From: an uncultured beta proteobacterium
Lineage (GTDB): Bacteria; Pseudomonadota; Gammaproteobacteria; Burkholderiales; Burkholderiaceae_B
DNA: 7,082 nt
Reading direction: 5' to 3'
Assembly (NCBI GenBank): GCA_903924715.1
Contig: CAIYCP010000748.1
Span: 1-7,082, forward strand
Part shown: one piece after another, positions 1 to 5,851 of the stretch
Numbering within the stretch: position 1 is the stretch's first letter
Layout of the letters: every line of letters begins with the position of its first letter
Notes under the pieces: model-generated
The model's input: the letters and a program-made list of their open reading frames with translations, nothing else
Databases searched by the model: none
Told to the model about the DNA's origin: nothing
Position numbers and translations under genes: made by a program

Positions 1-124
1 CAATTCCCGCACTGCCAACACTTAAGCCCGCCAGCAAGGCGGTCACGCACAGCGTGACTAAAAGACAGGCTAAGGTCGTGGCGCGTATTGAGCGTAGTGG
101 AAGCTTGGTCGATGATCCGCTCAT
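1..124 (-). CDS. btuC: BtuC-like vitamin B12 ABC transporter permease, N-terminal fragment
   Basis: Only the first 41 codons are inside the window; the gene continues past the left edge. Translation from the ATG at 124-122 gives a short polar, basic N-terminus followed by a hydrophobic run (about residues 16-41, containing LACLLVTL and LLAGLSVGSAGI). This resembles the first membrane helix of FecCD/BtuC permeases, which form the inner-membrane channel of cobalamin and siderophore ABC importers. The start codon overlaps the btuF stop in a TCATGA arrangement (4-base ATGA overlap), and a GAGG Shine-Dalgarno sits 8 bases upstream inside btuF, so translational coupling is expected. The call rests mainly on position directly after btuF, where this permease normally lies; 41 residues alone could not separate B12 from haem or siderophore permeases. 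Confidence 0.72.
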   Translation of the reverse strand, partial: MSGSSTKLPLRSIRATTLACLLVTLCVTALLAGLSVGSAGI

Positions 125-1023
125 GAAGCGAACCTCTTTAGGCAATCCGCCATGAGCTGCGCGGCTTCAGCTAAGCGCGGTCCTGGCCGAACCAGAACGT
201 CTTGCTCGGTCGTTGGAAACGCACAAATGTGGTTTTCTTTGATGGCCTTCATATTGGACCATCCAGGGCGCTTGCGCATGTCTGCTAAGTCACGCTCGCT
301 GACCATAATAAGATCAGGTTGTACGCGAACGACAAACTCAGGATTGATGCGCGGAAACGCTTCGGGCCGAGCCTGCAAGATATTTTGCGCTCCAAGGCGG
401 CTGAGCGTTTCGCCGATAAAAGACGATGGGCCCGCACCAAAAGGAGCTTGATTGACTTCGATATACACGCGAAGCCGTTGTGTGCTTGCCGGCAGACTGC
501 GCGCCGTTGCGGTTACACCTTGATCGATATTTTGCCAAAGCTGCTGAGCGCGTTCGGGTGCAACGCCAAGCGCTTGCGCGACCTTGTCTAACAGCCGCTT
601 GGCATCGGCATGGTTTTTAGTTTCGAGCGCCACCACCTTTAAACCCAGGGCTTCTAGTCGCTCGGCATTGCGCGATGACTGTGCGGTGAACACCACATCC
701 GGTTTTAAGGAAATAATCGCCTCAATATTTGGATCCATGCCTCCGCCCAAAGTAGGCAAGGTCGTGACTTGCGTGGGCCAGTTTGAATAACGGTCAGTGC
801 CAACTAAACGTGCGCACTGTTCGAGTGCGCAGACGGTTTCAGTTAACGAAGGTAGTAAGGTAATCACGCGCTGGGGCGCTGTGGCCCAGTGGTGTGTGAC
901 GCCACGATCATCCGTTACAAACGATTGTGCGCGCGCCGTCATGGCGCCGAGGGTCAGTAGGATGAGTAAGGCATAAATTGCACAATATCTGAACGTGCGC
1001 CTGAAGGTAACAGTGGTATTCAA
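121..1023 (-). CDS. btuF: Periplasmic cobalamin-binding protein BtuF
   Basis: A 300-residue substrate-binding protein of the BtuF/TroA-like fold that captures vitamin B12 or related corrinoids in the periplasm and delivers them to BtuCD. A signal peptide is clear: Arg-rich start, hydrophobic residues 13-28, and probable cleavage after TARA (residue 32). The mature part has the typical order: QRVITLLPSLTETVCAL (51-67), LVGTDRYSNWP (73-83), and GGGMDPNIEAIISLKPDVV (93-111). Glu101 and Glu229 align with E. coli BtuF Glu72 and Glu202, the residues that salt-bridge to BtuC, and their spacing is nearly the same. C-terminal cysteines at 267 and 294 could form a disulfide. The start is TTG at 1023-1021, overlapping the cobU stop as TTGA, with AAGGGTG just upstream; no better start precedes the signal peptide. 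The gene is the middle member of cobU-btuF-btuC. Its role in B12 uptake is inferred from family and context, and a cobinamide preference is possible. Confidence 0.9.
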   Translation of the reverse strand: MNTTVTFRRTFRYCAIYALLILLTLGAMTARAQSFVTDDRGVTHHWATAPQRVITLLPSLTETVCALEQCARLVGTDRYSNWPTQVTTLPTLGGGMDPNIEAIISLKPDVVFTAQSSRNAERLEALGLKVVALETKNHADAKRLLDKVAQALGVAPERAQQLWQNIDQGVTATARSLPASTQRLRVYIEVNQAPFGAGPSSFIGETLSRLGAQNILQARPEAFPRINPEFVVRVQPDLIMVSERDLADMRKRPGWSNMKAIKENHICAFPTTEQDVLVRPGPRLAEAAQLMADCLKRFAS

Positions 1024-1619
1024 GTTGCACCCTTAATCGTCAAGGGTAGGCCAGCGGTCATGAGTGTGACGCGCTCGCAGGTTGCTGCGACCATTTGATT
1101 CAGCAAGCCCAGTGCATCAACAAAGTCACGCACCTCTTTACCCAAAGGGATCACACCCAGCCCAATTTCATTACTCACTAGAACAACGGGCCCAGGTGCT
1201 CGCGCGATCGCAGCACATAACGCAGTTGCATTGGTGTGCCATGTGCCTAAAGTATCGGCGATCGATGCCCGAGGCGTTGGTTTGCTTCCTGAGGGCATGG
1301 GCATCAGTTGTGTGGTCAGCCAAAGGGTCAGGCAATCCACCACAATTAGTTTGTTGGCGTGGCTATGCGCACCGACGGTCTGCGCCAGGGCCAACGGTTC
1401 TTCAATTGTGATCATGCCTGGTACGCGCGATAAGCGATCGCGTTGATGTTGTTCAATGCGCGCACGCATCTCGCCATCTAGCGCCTGTGCTGTCGCGATC
1501 AATAAAGCCGAACGTGTTGAATCGGTGCTCAGCCAGTTTTGGGCGAGCGCTTCTGCGCGGCGAGATTTGCCGCTTTTTTGACCGCCTAATATCAATTCAC
1601 TGCGCACGACTTGAGTCAT
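1020..1619 (-). CDS. cobU: Adenosylcobinamide kinase / adenosylcobinamide-phosphate guanylyltransferase CobU (CobP)
   Basis: This bifunctional cytoplasmic enzyme of nucleotide-loop assembly phosphorylates adenosylcobinamide and then transfers GMP to give AdoCbi-GDP, serving corrin salvage and late B12 synthesis. From the ATG at 1619 the protein is 199 residues, the usual family size. Visible motifs are the P-loop GGQKSGKS (12-19), a RIEQHQRDR segment whose His58 matches the family's guanylylated histidine, the Walker-B-like VVDCLTLWLT, and the C-terminal signature VSNEIGLGVIP followed by RDFVDALGLLNQ and the terminal GLPLTIKG. The frame stays open upstream to a TTG at 1751, but those 44 residues are Cys/Arg-rich, precede the normal family N-terminus and coincide with a strongly self-complementary leader, so I exclude them. 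No strong Shine-Dalgarno precedes the chosen ATG; a small hairpin abuts it instead. The stop overlaps the btuF start by four bases. First gene of the operon with btuF and btuC. Confidence 0.92.
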   Translation of the reverse strand: MTQVVRSELILGGQKSGKSRRAEALAQNWLSTDSTRSALLIATAQALDGEMRARIEQHQRDRLSRVPGMITIEEPLALAQTVGAHSHANKLIVVDCLTLWLTTQLMPMPSGSKPTPRASIADTLGTWHTNATALCAAIARAPGPVVLVSNEIGLGVIPLGKEVRDFVDALGLLNQMVAATCERVTLMTAGLPLTIKGAT

Positions 1620-1752
1620 GTGGCGCGATCCACAACAACGACAGAGCTCTTCACCGACATCCCCGATGGTGCTTGAGCGTTTAAGCAACGTGCGTTTGTG
1701 CACGCTACTTCCCCTTGACCTGCAGCATGTGAACCACACTACGAGCACCAAC
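1617..1752 (-). promoter_or_regulatory. Structured 5' leader of cobU, candidate degenerate cobalamin riboswitch
   Basis: Read on the minus strand, these bases contain several pairings. A hairpin at 1683-1710 has 11 uninterrupted pairs (two G-U) and a 6-base loop ACAAAC. A smaller hairpin lies at 1724-1740. A 7-base pairing between TGGTGCT (1750-1744) and AGCACCA (1673-1667) closes both into a three-way junction. An alternative stem at 1652-1671 uses the same AGCACC strand. A 5-bp stem (1619-1623 with 1630-1634) ends at the first base of the ATG. In order there are GGTGC, TCAAGGGGAAG and a GTGCACAAACGCAC hairpin, which echo the GGTGCC, AAYAGGGAA and GGTGCAAATCC boxes of cobalamin riboswitches. 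However, the CCCGCAACTG and GACCTGCC boxes are not recognisable. A TAAAAT at 1764-1759 could be the -10, placing transcription start just before the leader, but no good -35 is seen. The location before a B12 gene is as expected. Regulation is inferred; the pairings are seen. Confidence 0.38.
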
Positions 1753-1843
1753 GAGGCTATTTTAACGGCAAAGACTTAGGGGAGTCGCTTTCAACAAAAA
1801 AGTAGTCTAATTCAGGCAGTATCCAAAAAATGAGAGACTTTCA

Positions 1844-2809
1844 ATGAAAACCAGCGGCAAGCTATTTTTGGCAGTGAGCCTTTTTTGTATGCAGGCCGTG
1901 AGCGCGCAAACAGGCTATCCGAATCGACCGATTAAGCTCATTGTGCCGTTTCCAGCGGGCGGCGGCACGGACATCGTTGGCCGCATTATTGTGCAGAAGT
2001 TTTCAGCCGAGCTCGATCAGATAATCGTGATCGACAATAAAAGCGGCGCGGCCGGCATGATTGGGGCTGAGCTCGCTGCTAAAGCAGCCCCCGACGGCTA
2101 TACGCTGTTGTTATCCACAAACAGCACGCATGTATTAGGGCCTTTGCTGAATCCAGCAACGCCCTTTAATCCCACTAAAGATTTCACGCCGATCAGCTAC
2201 GCGGCGCAGTCACCTTCTATGATGATCGTCCCTTTATCGTCACCCGCTAAAACGGTAAAAGAGTTTATTCAGTACGCGCAGCAAAATCCGGGCAAACTTA
2301 ATTTTGGCTCAGCGGGTACCGGTGGCATCCCCCATTTGTCTGGCGAACGGTTTCAGGCGTTGGCGGGGATCAAGCTGACGCACGTGCCCTACAAAGGCAC
2401 GGCCCTGGCGATGCCCGACTTAATGGCTGGCCGCCTGGATGTGATGTTCGATAGTTTTTCGTCTTCATATCCCCATGTGCGCGACGGCAAGGTCAGGGCT
2501 CTGGGTATTTCAGCTGTTGAACGGTCTGTGCTCGTGCCTGACGTACCGATCATTGCGCAAGACCTGCCGGGCTTTATATCGCTGACCTGGTTTGGTGTGT
2601 TTGGGCCTGCAGGGTTGGCGCCCGAGGTGATCACCAAACTGAACCAGGCTTTAAATCGAGCGTTAAAAGATCCGGGCGTCGTCCAACAATTGGCCGGGGT
2701 GGGCATTGAAGCTGTGGGTGGCAGCGCAGCGGACTTCACACAAAAAATCGCAGAAGATACCGCGCGCTGGTCAAAGGTCATTCAAGACGCAAAGATCACA
2801 CTTCAGTGA
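1844..2809 (+). CDS. Bug/TctC-family periplasmic solute-binding protein (tripartite tricarboxylate transporter receptor type)
   Basis: A 321-residue secreted receptor of the Bug family, which binds small organic acids, amides or aromatic acids in the periplasm. The signal peptide spans residues 1-21 with cleavage likely after VSA, giving a mature start QTGYPNRPIKLIVPF. Family hallmarks are the glycine loop PFPAGGGTD (35-43), IDNKSGAAGMIGAE (63-76), APDGYTLLL (82-90), the PGKLNFGSAGTGG stretch in the middle and the HVPYKGTALAMPDL segment that lines the cleft. Length is normal and the reading frame intact. The ATG has a GAGAG 8 bases upstream. No TctA/TctB membrane genes accompany it, so it is an orphan receptor, common in Alcaligenaceae; it may dock on a distant TctAB or serve signalling. 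Its 3' end converges with the hydroxy-acid dehydrogenase, 18 bases away, without a clear terminator. The ligand cannot be read from the sequence. Confidence 0.9.
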   Translation: MKTSGKLFLAVSLFCMQAVSAQTGYPNRPIKLIVPFPAGGGTDIVGRIIVQKFSAELDQIIVIDNKSGAAGMIGAELAAKAAPDGYTLLLSTNSTHVLGPLLNPATPFNPTKDFTPISYAAQSPSMMIVPLSSPAKTVKEFIQYAQQNPGKLNFGSAGTGGIPHLSGERFQALAGIKLTHVPYKGTALAMPDLMAGRLDVMFDSFSSSYPHVRDGKVRALGISAVERSVLVPDVPIIAQDLPGFISLTWFGVFGPAGLAPEVITKLNQALNRALKDPGVVQQLAGVGIEAVGGSAADFTQKIAEDTARWSKVIQDAKITLQ

Positions 2810-2827
2810 CGCTCTTTGCATGCCAGA

Positions 2828-3976
2828 TTATTTAGAGCGATGCAGAAACTGTTCAGTCAAAGCATCAAAATTGCCACAGCCAATTTGCGTTAAGACAGCA
2901 TCGATTTCGCGGCGCATGATTGCAAAAACTTGATCGGCACCCTCTTGACCTAAAGCCGCCACGGCATACAGTGTGGGGCGACCAAAAAAGCACGCCTGCG
3001 CGCCCAGGCATTTTGCTGTGATGACATCTGAACCGCGGCGCACGCCACTGTCGAGCATCACGGTCATGCGATCACCCACCGCCGCGCGAACCGCAGAAAG
3101 CATGGCAATCGGCGATGGCGCAGCGTCTAATTGGCGGGCCCCGTGGTTTGAGACGATCACACCATCTAAGCCGTGTTCAGCTGACTGAACCGCATCGTCG
3201 GGGTGCAAAATCCCTTTGATGACAAGAGGACCTTCCCATTCGCGACGGATGGCCGTGATGGTATCCCAGCTTGTCATGGGAGCGGGTGTGAGTGTGCCGT
3301 ACATATCGGCGACTTCATCGGCGTTTGCACCTTCGCGGGCATACGGTTGCCAGTTGCTCATCATCGGCATACCGCCCGACTTCAGATATTGCAATAGCCA
3401 GCCCGGGCGACTCAGGGTGTCAAGCATGATCGAAGGCGTCATGCGAAACGGACGCGTAAATCCATTGCGACGATTGCGTTCGCGGTTTGAATTGACGGGT
3501 ACGTCAACGGTGATGACTAAGACGCCGACACCCGCTTCGCGTGCGCGGCGCACCAGATCCATATTGATCCGATGGTCGCTTGTGGAATACATCTGAAACC
3601 AGACGTTATCGGGTGCAATTTTTGCGGCATCTTCAATTCTGAAATTACTGGCGCTGGATAACAAGAAGGGGACATTGGCTTTTTTGGCTGCCGCGGCGAG
3701 CATGCTGTCTGCACCCACGCGAAACAGACCGGCCATCCCAGTCGGCGAAATTCCGATCGGGCTCGAGTACTTTCTACCAAACAACGTGGTTGACTGATCG
3801 CGAACGGTGACGTCATTGAGGTAACGTGGGAGCAGCTGGTAGTCGCTAAACGCTTCGCGATTGCGCACCATACCAAGCTCGTCGTCAGCGCCGCCATCAA
3901 TAAAGTCGAAGGCGATTTGGGGTAATTTACGTCGGGCCATCGCCCTAAAATCGTGCAAGTTAATGGCAGGGCGCAT
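2828..3976 (-). CDS. FMN-dependent alpha-hydroxy-acid dehydrogenase/oxidase (LldD/MdlB/glycolate oxidase family)
   Basis: A 382-residue TIM-barrel flavoenzyme that oxidises an (S)-2-hydroxy acid to the 2-oxo acid, passing electrons to FMN and then to quinone or oxygen. Family landmarks are in order: FDFIDGGADDE (23-33), the FMN-binding stretches SPIGISPTGMAGL (72-84) and LLSSASN (105-111), QMY (128-130), TVDVPV (156-161), VIKGI with Lys254, the active-site signature SNHGARQLD (276-284) with catalytic His278 and substrate Arg281, LDSGVRRGSD (308-317) and FGRP (331-334). The position equivalent to the substrate-binding Tyr24 of spinach glycolate oxidase is Phe25 here, while the second tyrosine (Tyr130) is kept. 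AAGGAA lies 10 bases before the ATG. No signal peptide is present. The gene is divergent from the second Bug receptor (111-base spacer) and converges on the first. The substrate is not determinable; lactate, mandelate, glycolate or another hydroxy acid are all possible. Confidence 0.93.
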   Translation of the reverse strand: MRPAINLHDFRAMARRKLPQIAFDFIDGGADDELGMVRNREAFSDYQLLPRYLNDVTVRDQSTTLFGRKYSSPIGISPTGMAGLFRVGADSMLAAAAKKANVPFLLSSASNFRIEDAAKIAPDNVWFQMYSTSDHRINMDLVRRAREAGVGVLVITVDVPVNSNRERNRRNGFTRPFRMTPSIMLDTLSRPGWLLQYLKSGGMPMMSNWQPYAREGANADEVADMYGTLTPAPMTSWDTITAIRREWEGPLVIKGILHPDDAVQSAEHGLDGVIVSNHGARQLDAAPSPIAMLSAVRAAVGDRMTVMLDSGVRRGSDVITAKCLGAQACFFGRPTLYAVAALGQEGADQVFAIMRREIDAVLTQIGCGNFDALTEQFLHRSK

Positions 3977-4040
3977 ATATGCTGAGTTCCTTGTGGTTTT
4001 GCCTAGCCGTCACTTAAGTTGGTGAGGGCGAAAAAATCAT

Positions 4041-4054
4041 GTTAAAAGATTAAC
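4041..4054. promoter_or_regulatory. Inverted repeat in the divergent lldD-like/Bug intergenic region, possible operator
   Basis: GTTAAaagaTTAAC is a perfect 5+4+5 inverted repeat at the AT-rich centre of the 111-base region between the divergent dehydrogenase and the second Bug gene. Position and dyad symmetry suit a repressor or LysR/GntR-type site controlling one or both genes. No convincing -35/-10 pair could be assigned on either side; TAATAC at about 4059 is a weak -10 candidate for the plus-strand gene. No regulator gene is present in the window to support this. AT-rich sequence produces such repeats by chance fairly easily. Confidence 0.3.
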
Positions 4055-4087
4055 AAAATAATACCTAATCGATGAACGGAGATCTAA

Positions 4088-5071
4088 ATGAAAACTCTTA
4101 CCCAGACGTTTAAGACGTTGGCGTTGTGCGCGGGCATGGCTCTTTGTGGCTTTGGCGCTCAGGCTCAAGGGGTTTACCCCGACAAGTCGATTCGGATGGT
4201 GGTGCCCTATAACGCAGGCGGAGGCACTGACGTGCTTGCGCGCGCCATTGCGGTGGGCGCCGGCAAAATTCTTAAGCAAACGATCGTTGTCGACAATAAG
4301 CCTGGTGCAAGTGGCATGATCGGGTCTGACTTTGTCGCGAAGGCTGCGCCTGATGGCTATACCATCTTGATGACCGCGGCAGACACGCACTCGATCAACC
4401 CGCACGTTTACCCAAAGATCGCGTACGACGCACTGAAAGACTTTGCGCCAATCGCCCAAGTCGGCTTGTTGCCCTACGCATTGGTTGTGAACCCTAAAGT
4501 CCCTGCAAAAAATATCCATGAGTTCATTGCTTTGGCAAAAAGCCAGCCAGGCAAACTGACCTATGCTTCGTGGGGCGTGGGTAGTTCAAGCCAAGTTGCG
4601 ATGGAGATGCTTAAAGTCTTAAGCGGCCTCGACATCTTGCATGTTCCCTTCACAGGTGCGGCCCCAGCAATGACAGCGGTTCTCGGCGGCCAAGTCGACG
4701 CGATGTTTGTGCCGCTTAGCTTGGCGGTACCCAATGCTGAAGCTGGCAAAGTGGTTGTGATGGGTTTGGGTGCTCCCGCACGGTTTGTGGGTGCGCCCAA
4801 TATGCCAACCTTGGCCGAGCAAGGCATCAAAGTATTCACATCTCCTTGGATTTCAATTCTCGGACCTGCAAAAATGCCTAAAGCTGCAGTCGATGCGATT
4901 TATAGCGCTGTGAACGAAGCTGTAAAAGACCCACAAATCATCGACCTGATGATTAAAGGTGGTTTGCAGCTTGAGGTCTTAAATCCTGAACAATTTGGCA
5001 AAGTGCTCGTATCAGAATTTGAGCACTGGGGTGCAACTGTGAAGGCAGCAGGGATTAAAGCGGATCAGTGA
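4088..5071 (+). CDS. Second Bug/TctC-family periplasmic solute-binding protein
   Basis: A 327-residue paralogue of the receptor at 1844-2809. The signal peptide ends near residue 26 (AQA before QGVYPDKSI). Bug landmarks are all present: VVPYNAGGGTDVLARAI (38-54), VDNKPGASGMIGSD (68-81), AAPDGYTILM (86-95), the QPGKLTYASWGVGSS stretch, HVPFTGAAPAMTAVLGGQVD and the C-terminal EFEHWGATVKAAGIKADQ. A GGAG lies 7 bases before the ATG. The gene is divergent from the hydroxy-acid dehydrogenase and is followed 69 bases later by a GST-family gene on the same strand, so a Bug-GST transcript is plausible. As with the first receptor, no TctA/TctB genes are nearby. Having Bug genes on both sides of the dehydrogenase suggests, but does not show, that one of them binds a hydroxy or oxo acid used by that enzyme. 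Confidence 0.91.
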   Translation: MKTLTQTFKTLALCAGMALCGFGAQAQGVYPDKSIRMVVPYNAGGGTDVLARAIAVGAGKILKQTIVVDNKPGASGMIGSDFVAKAAPDGYTILMTAADTHSINPHVYPKIAYDALKDFAPIAQVGLLPYALVVNPKVPAKNIHEFIALAKSQPGKLTYASWGVGSSSQVAMEMLKVLSGLDILHVPFTGAAPAMTAVLGGQVDAMFVPLSLAVPNAEAGKVVVMGLGAPARFVGAPNMPTLAEQGIKVFTSPWISILGPAKMPKAAVDAIYSAVNEAVKDPQIIDLMIKGGLQLEVLNPEQFGKVLVSEFEHWGATVKAAGIKADQ

Positions 5072-5140
5072 TCCTCATGCTCAACGGCAAATCTTTTAAC
5101 TTGATCAATTTTATTTAAACAAATTCACTGGAACTGACTC

Positions 5141-5737
5141 ATGAAATTAGCATTTTCTCCAGCAAGCCCTTACGTACGCAAAGTCATGGCCTGCGCGGTT
5201 GCGCGCGGCATTGATGGCCAGATCGAGAAGTGGGTGATCCCTTCAACCGATGCTGCGCTCGTTCCTGCCAACCCCTTGTCCAAGGTGCCTACGCTGGTGC
5301 TTGCTGATGGTAAGAGCTTGTTTGATAGCCCCGTCATTTGCGAATATTTAGATAGCCTGGGTTCTGCCAAGCCGCTGTTTCCTGCTGCAGGCCCTGCGCG
5401 CTGGGCTGCCCTGCGTCAGCAAGCCATCGGCGATGGTATTTTGGATGCGAGCCAGCCTCGTCGCCGTGAAATCGCCTTGCCACAAGATGAAGGTCGCATC
5501 GGCTATATCCAGTTGCAGCAAGGTAAGGTAAAAAACTCGTTGGCCGATCTTGAGAAAGACGCCGCCAATTTAAACAAACTCGATACGATTGGTGAAATCG
5601 CGATTGCTTGCGCATTGGGCTACCTTGATTTTCGCTTCGCGAACGAGCCGTGGCGCCCCGGCCATCCCAAGCTTGAGGCTTGGTATGCGTCGGTGGTGAA
5701 CTTGCCAGCCTTGGTAAAGACGGCACCTGTCGCTTGA
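5141..5737 (+). CDS. Glutathione S-transferase family protein, YibF-like
   Basis: A 198-residue cytoplasmic protein with the two-domain GST layout and close to the length of E. coli YibF (about 202). The N-terminal thioredoxin-like domain begins MKLAFSPASPYVRKV; Ser9 lies where Ser/Cys-type GSTs place the catalytic residue. It continues with NPLSKVPTL (44-52), supplying the cis-proline Pro50, and FDSPVICEYLD (61-71), whose Asp62-Ser63 bind the gamma-glutamyl part of glutathione. The helical C-terminal domain contains TIGEIAIACALGYLDFRF (149-166), matching the GST core helix, though the usual N-capping aspartate is Glu152. A GGAA lies 8 bases before the ATG. It may be co-transcribed with the preceding Bug gene. 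Enzymatic activity and substrate are unknown; YibF-type proteins bind glutathione but their role is poorly defined. Confidence 0.9.
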   Translation: MKLAFSPASPYVRKVMACAVARGIDGQIEKWVIPSTDAALVPANPLSKVPTLVLADGKSLFDSPVICEYLDSLGSAKPLFPAAGPARWAALRQQAIGDGILDASQPRRREIALPQDEGRIGYIQLQQGKVKNSLADLEKDAANLNKLDTIGEIAIACALGYLDFRFANEPWRPGHPKLEAWYASVVNLPALVKTAPVA

Positions 5738-5747
5738 GTGCGGCCTC

Positions 5748-5791
5748 TTTCGAGTCGAAATCATCTGAAACAGGTGACGTTCGACTCGAAA
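5748..5791. promoter_or_regulatory. Paired palindromes TTTCGA-G-TCGAAA and TTCGA-C-TCGAA upstream of the Spy-like gene
   Basis: Two near-identical odd-length palindromes occur at 5748-5760 (centre 5754) and 5780-5790 (centre 5785). Their centres are 31 bases apart, about three helical turns, so two dimeric proteins would sit on the same DNA face. Because the sites are self-complementary they also pair with each other: a 12-base perfect stem (5748-5759 with 5780-5791) encloses a 6-base stem, TCATCT (5761-5766) with AGGTGA (5772-5777), around a GAAAC loop. A CTTGAAA at 5796-5802 could be a -35, which would put the palindromes in an activator-like position for the Spy-like gene. No T-run follows on either strand, so a standard intrinsic terminator of the GST gene is less likely. 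The binding protein is unknown. Confidence 0.5.
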
Positions 5792-5851
5792 CAATCTTGA
5801 AATGAGTGGCGTGTGAAGATGTGCTTGCGTAACAACACAGGAGTTCACGCC

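Noticed and set aside
1724..1740. GGTTCA-containing arm in the cobU leader as the T-arm of a tRNA or tRNA-like element
   Set aside because: No acceptor stem, anticodon arm or CCA can be placed around it; the stem contains two wobble pairs and a short loop.
1773..1786. GACT...AGTC dyad between cobU and the first Bug gene as an operator
   Set aside because: Arms of only four bases around a six-base spacer; easily due to chance.
2810..2839. CGCTCT...AGAGCG inverted repeat across the convergent Bug/dehydrogenase junction as a terminator
   Set aside because: Only 6 pairs with an 18-base loop and no T-run after either arm; too weak to call, although a terminator is expected here.
4072..4113. Thirteen-codon frame overlapping the start of the second Bug gene
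   Set aside because: Out of frame with no separate ribosome site; the nearby GGAG serves the Bug ATG at 4088.
4037..4519. Minus-strand open frame of 160 codons antisense to the second Bug gene
   Set aside because: The plus-strand frame is an unmistakable Bug receptor; the antisense translation is Arg/His-rich without motifs.
5796..5802. CTTGAAA as a heat-shock sigma-32 -35 element for the Spy-like gene
   Set aside because: Matches the -35 core, but no CCCCAT-like -10 follows at the right distance; kept only as a possible ordinary -35.
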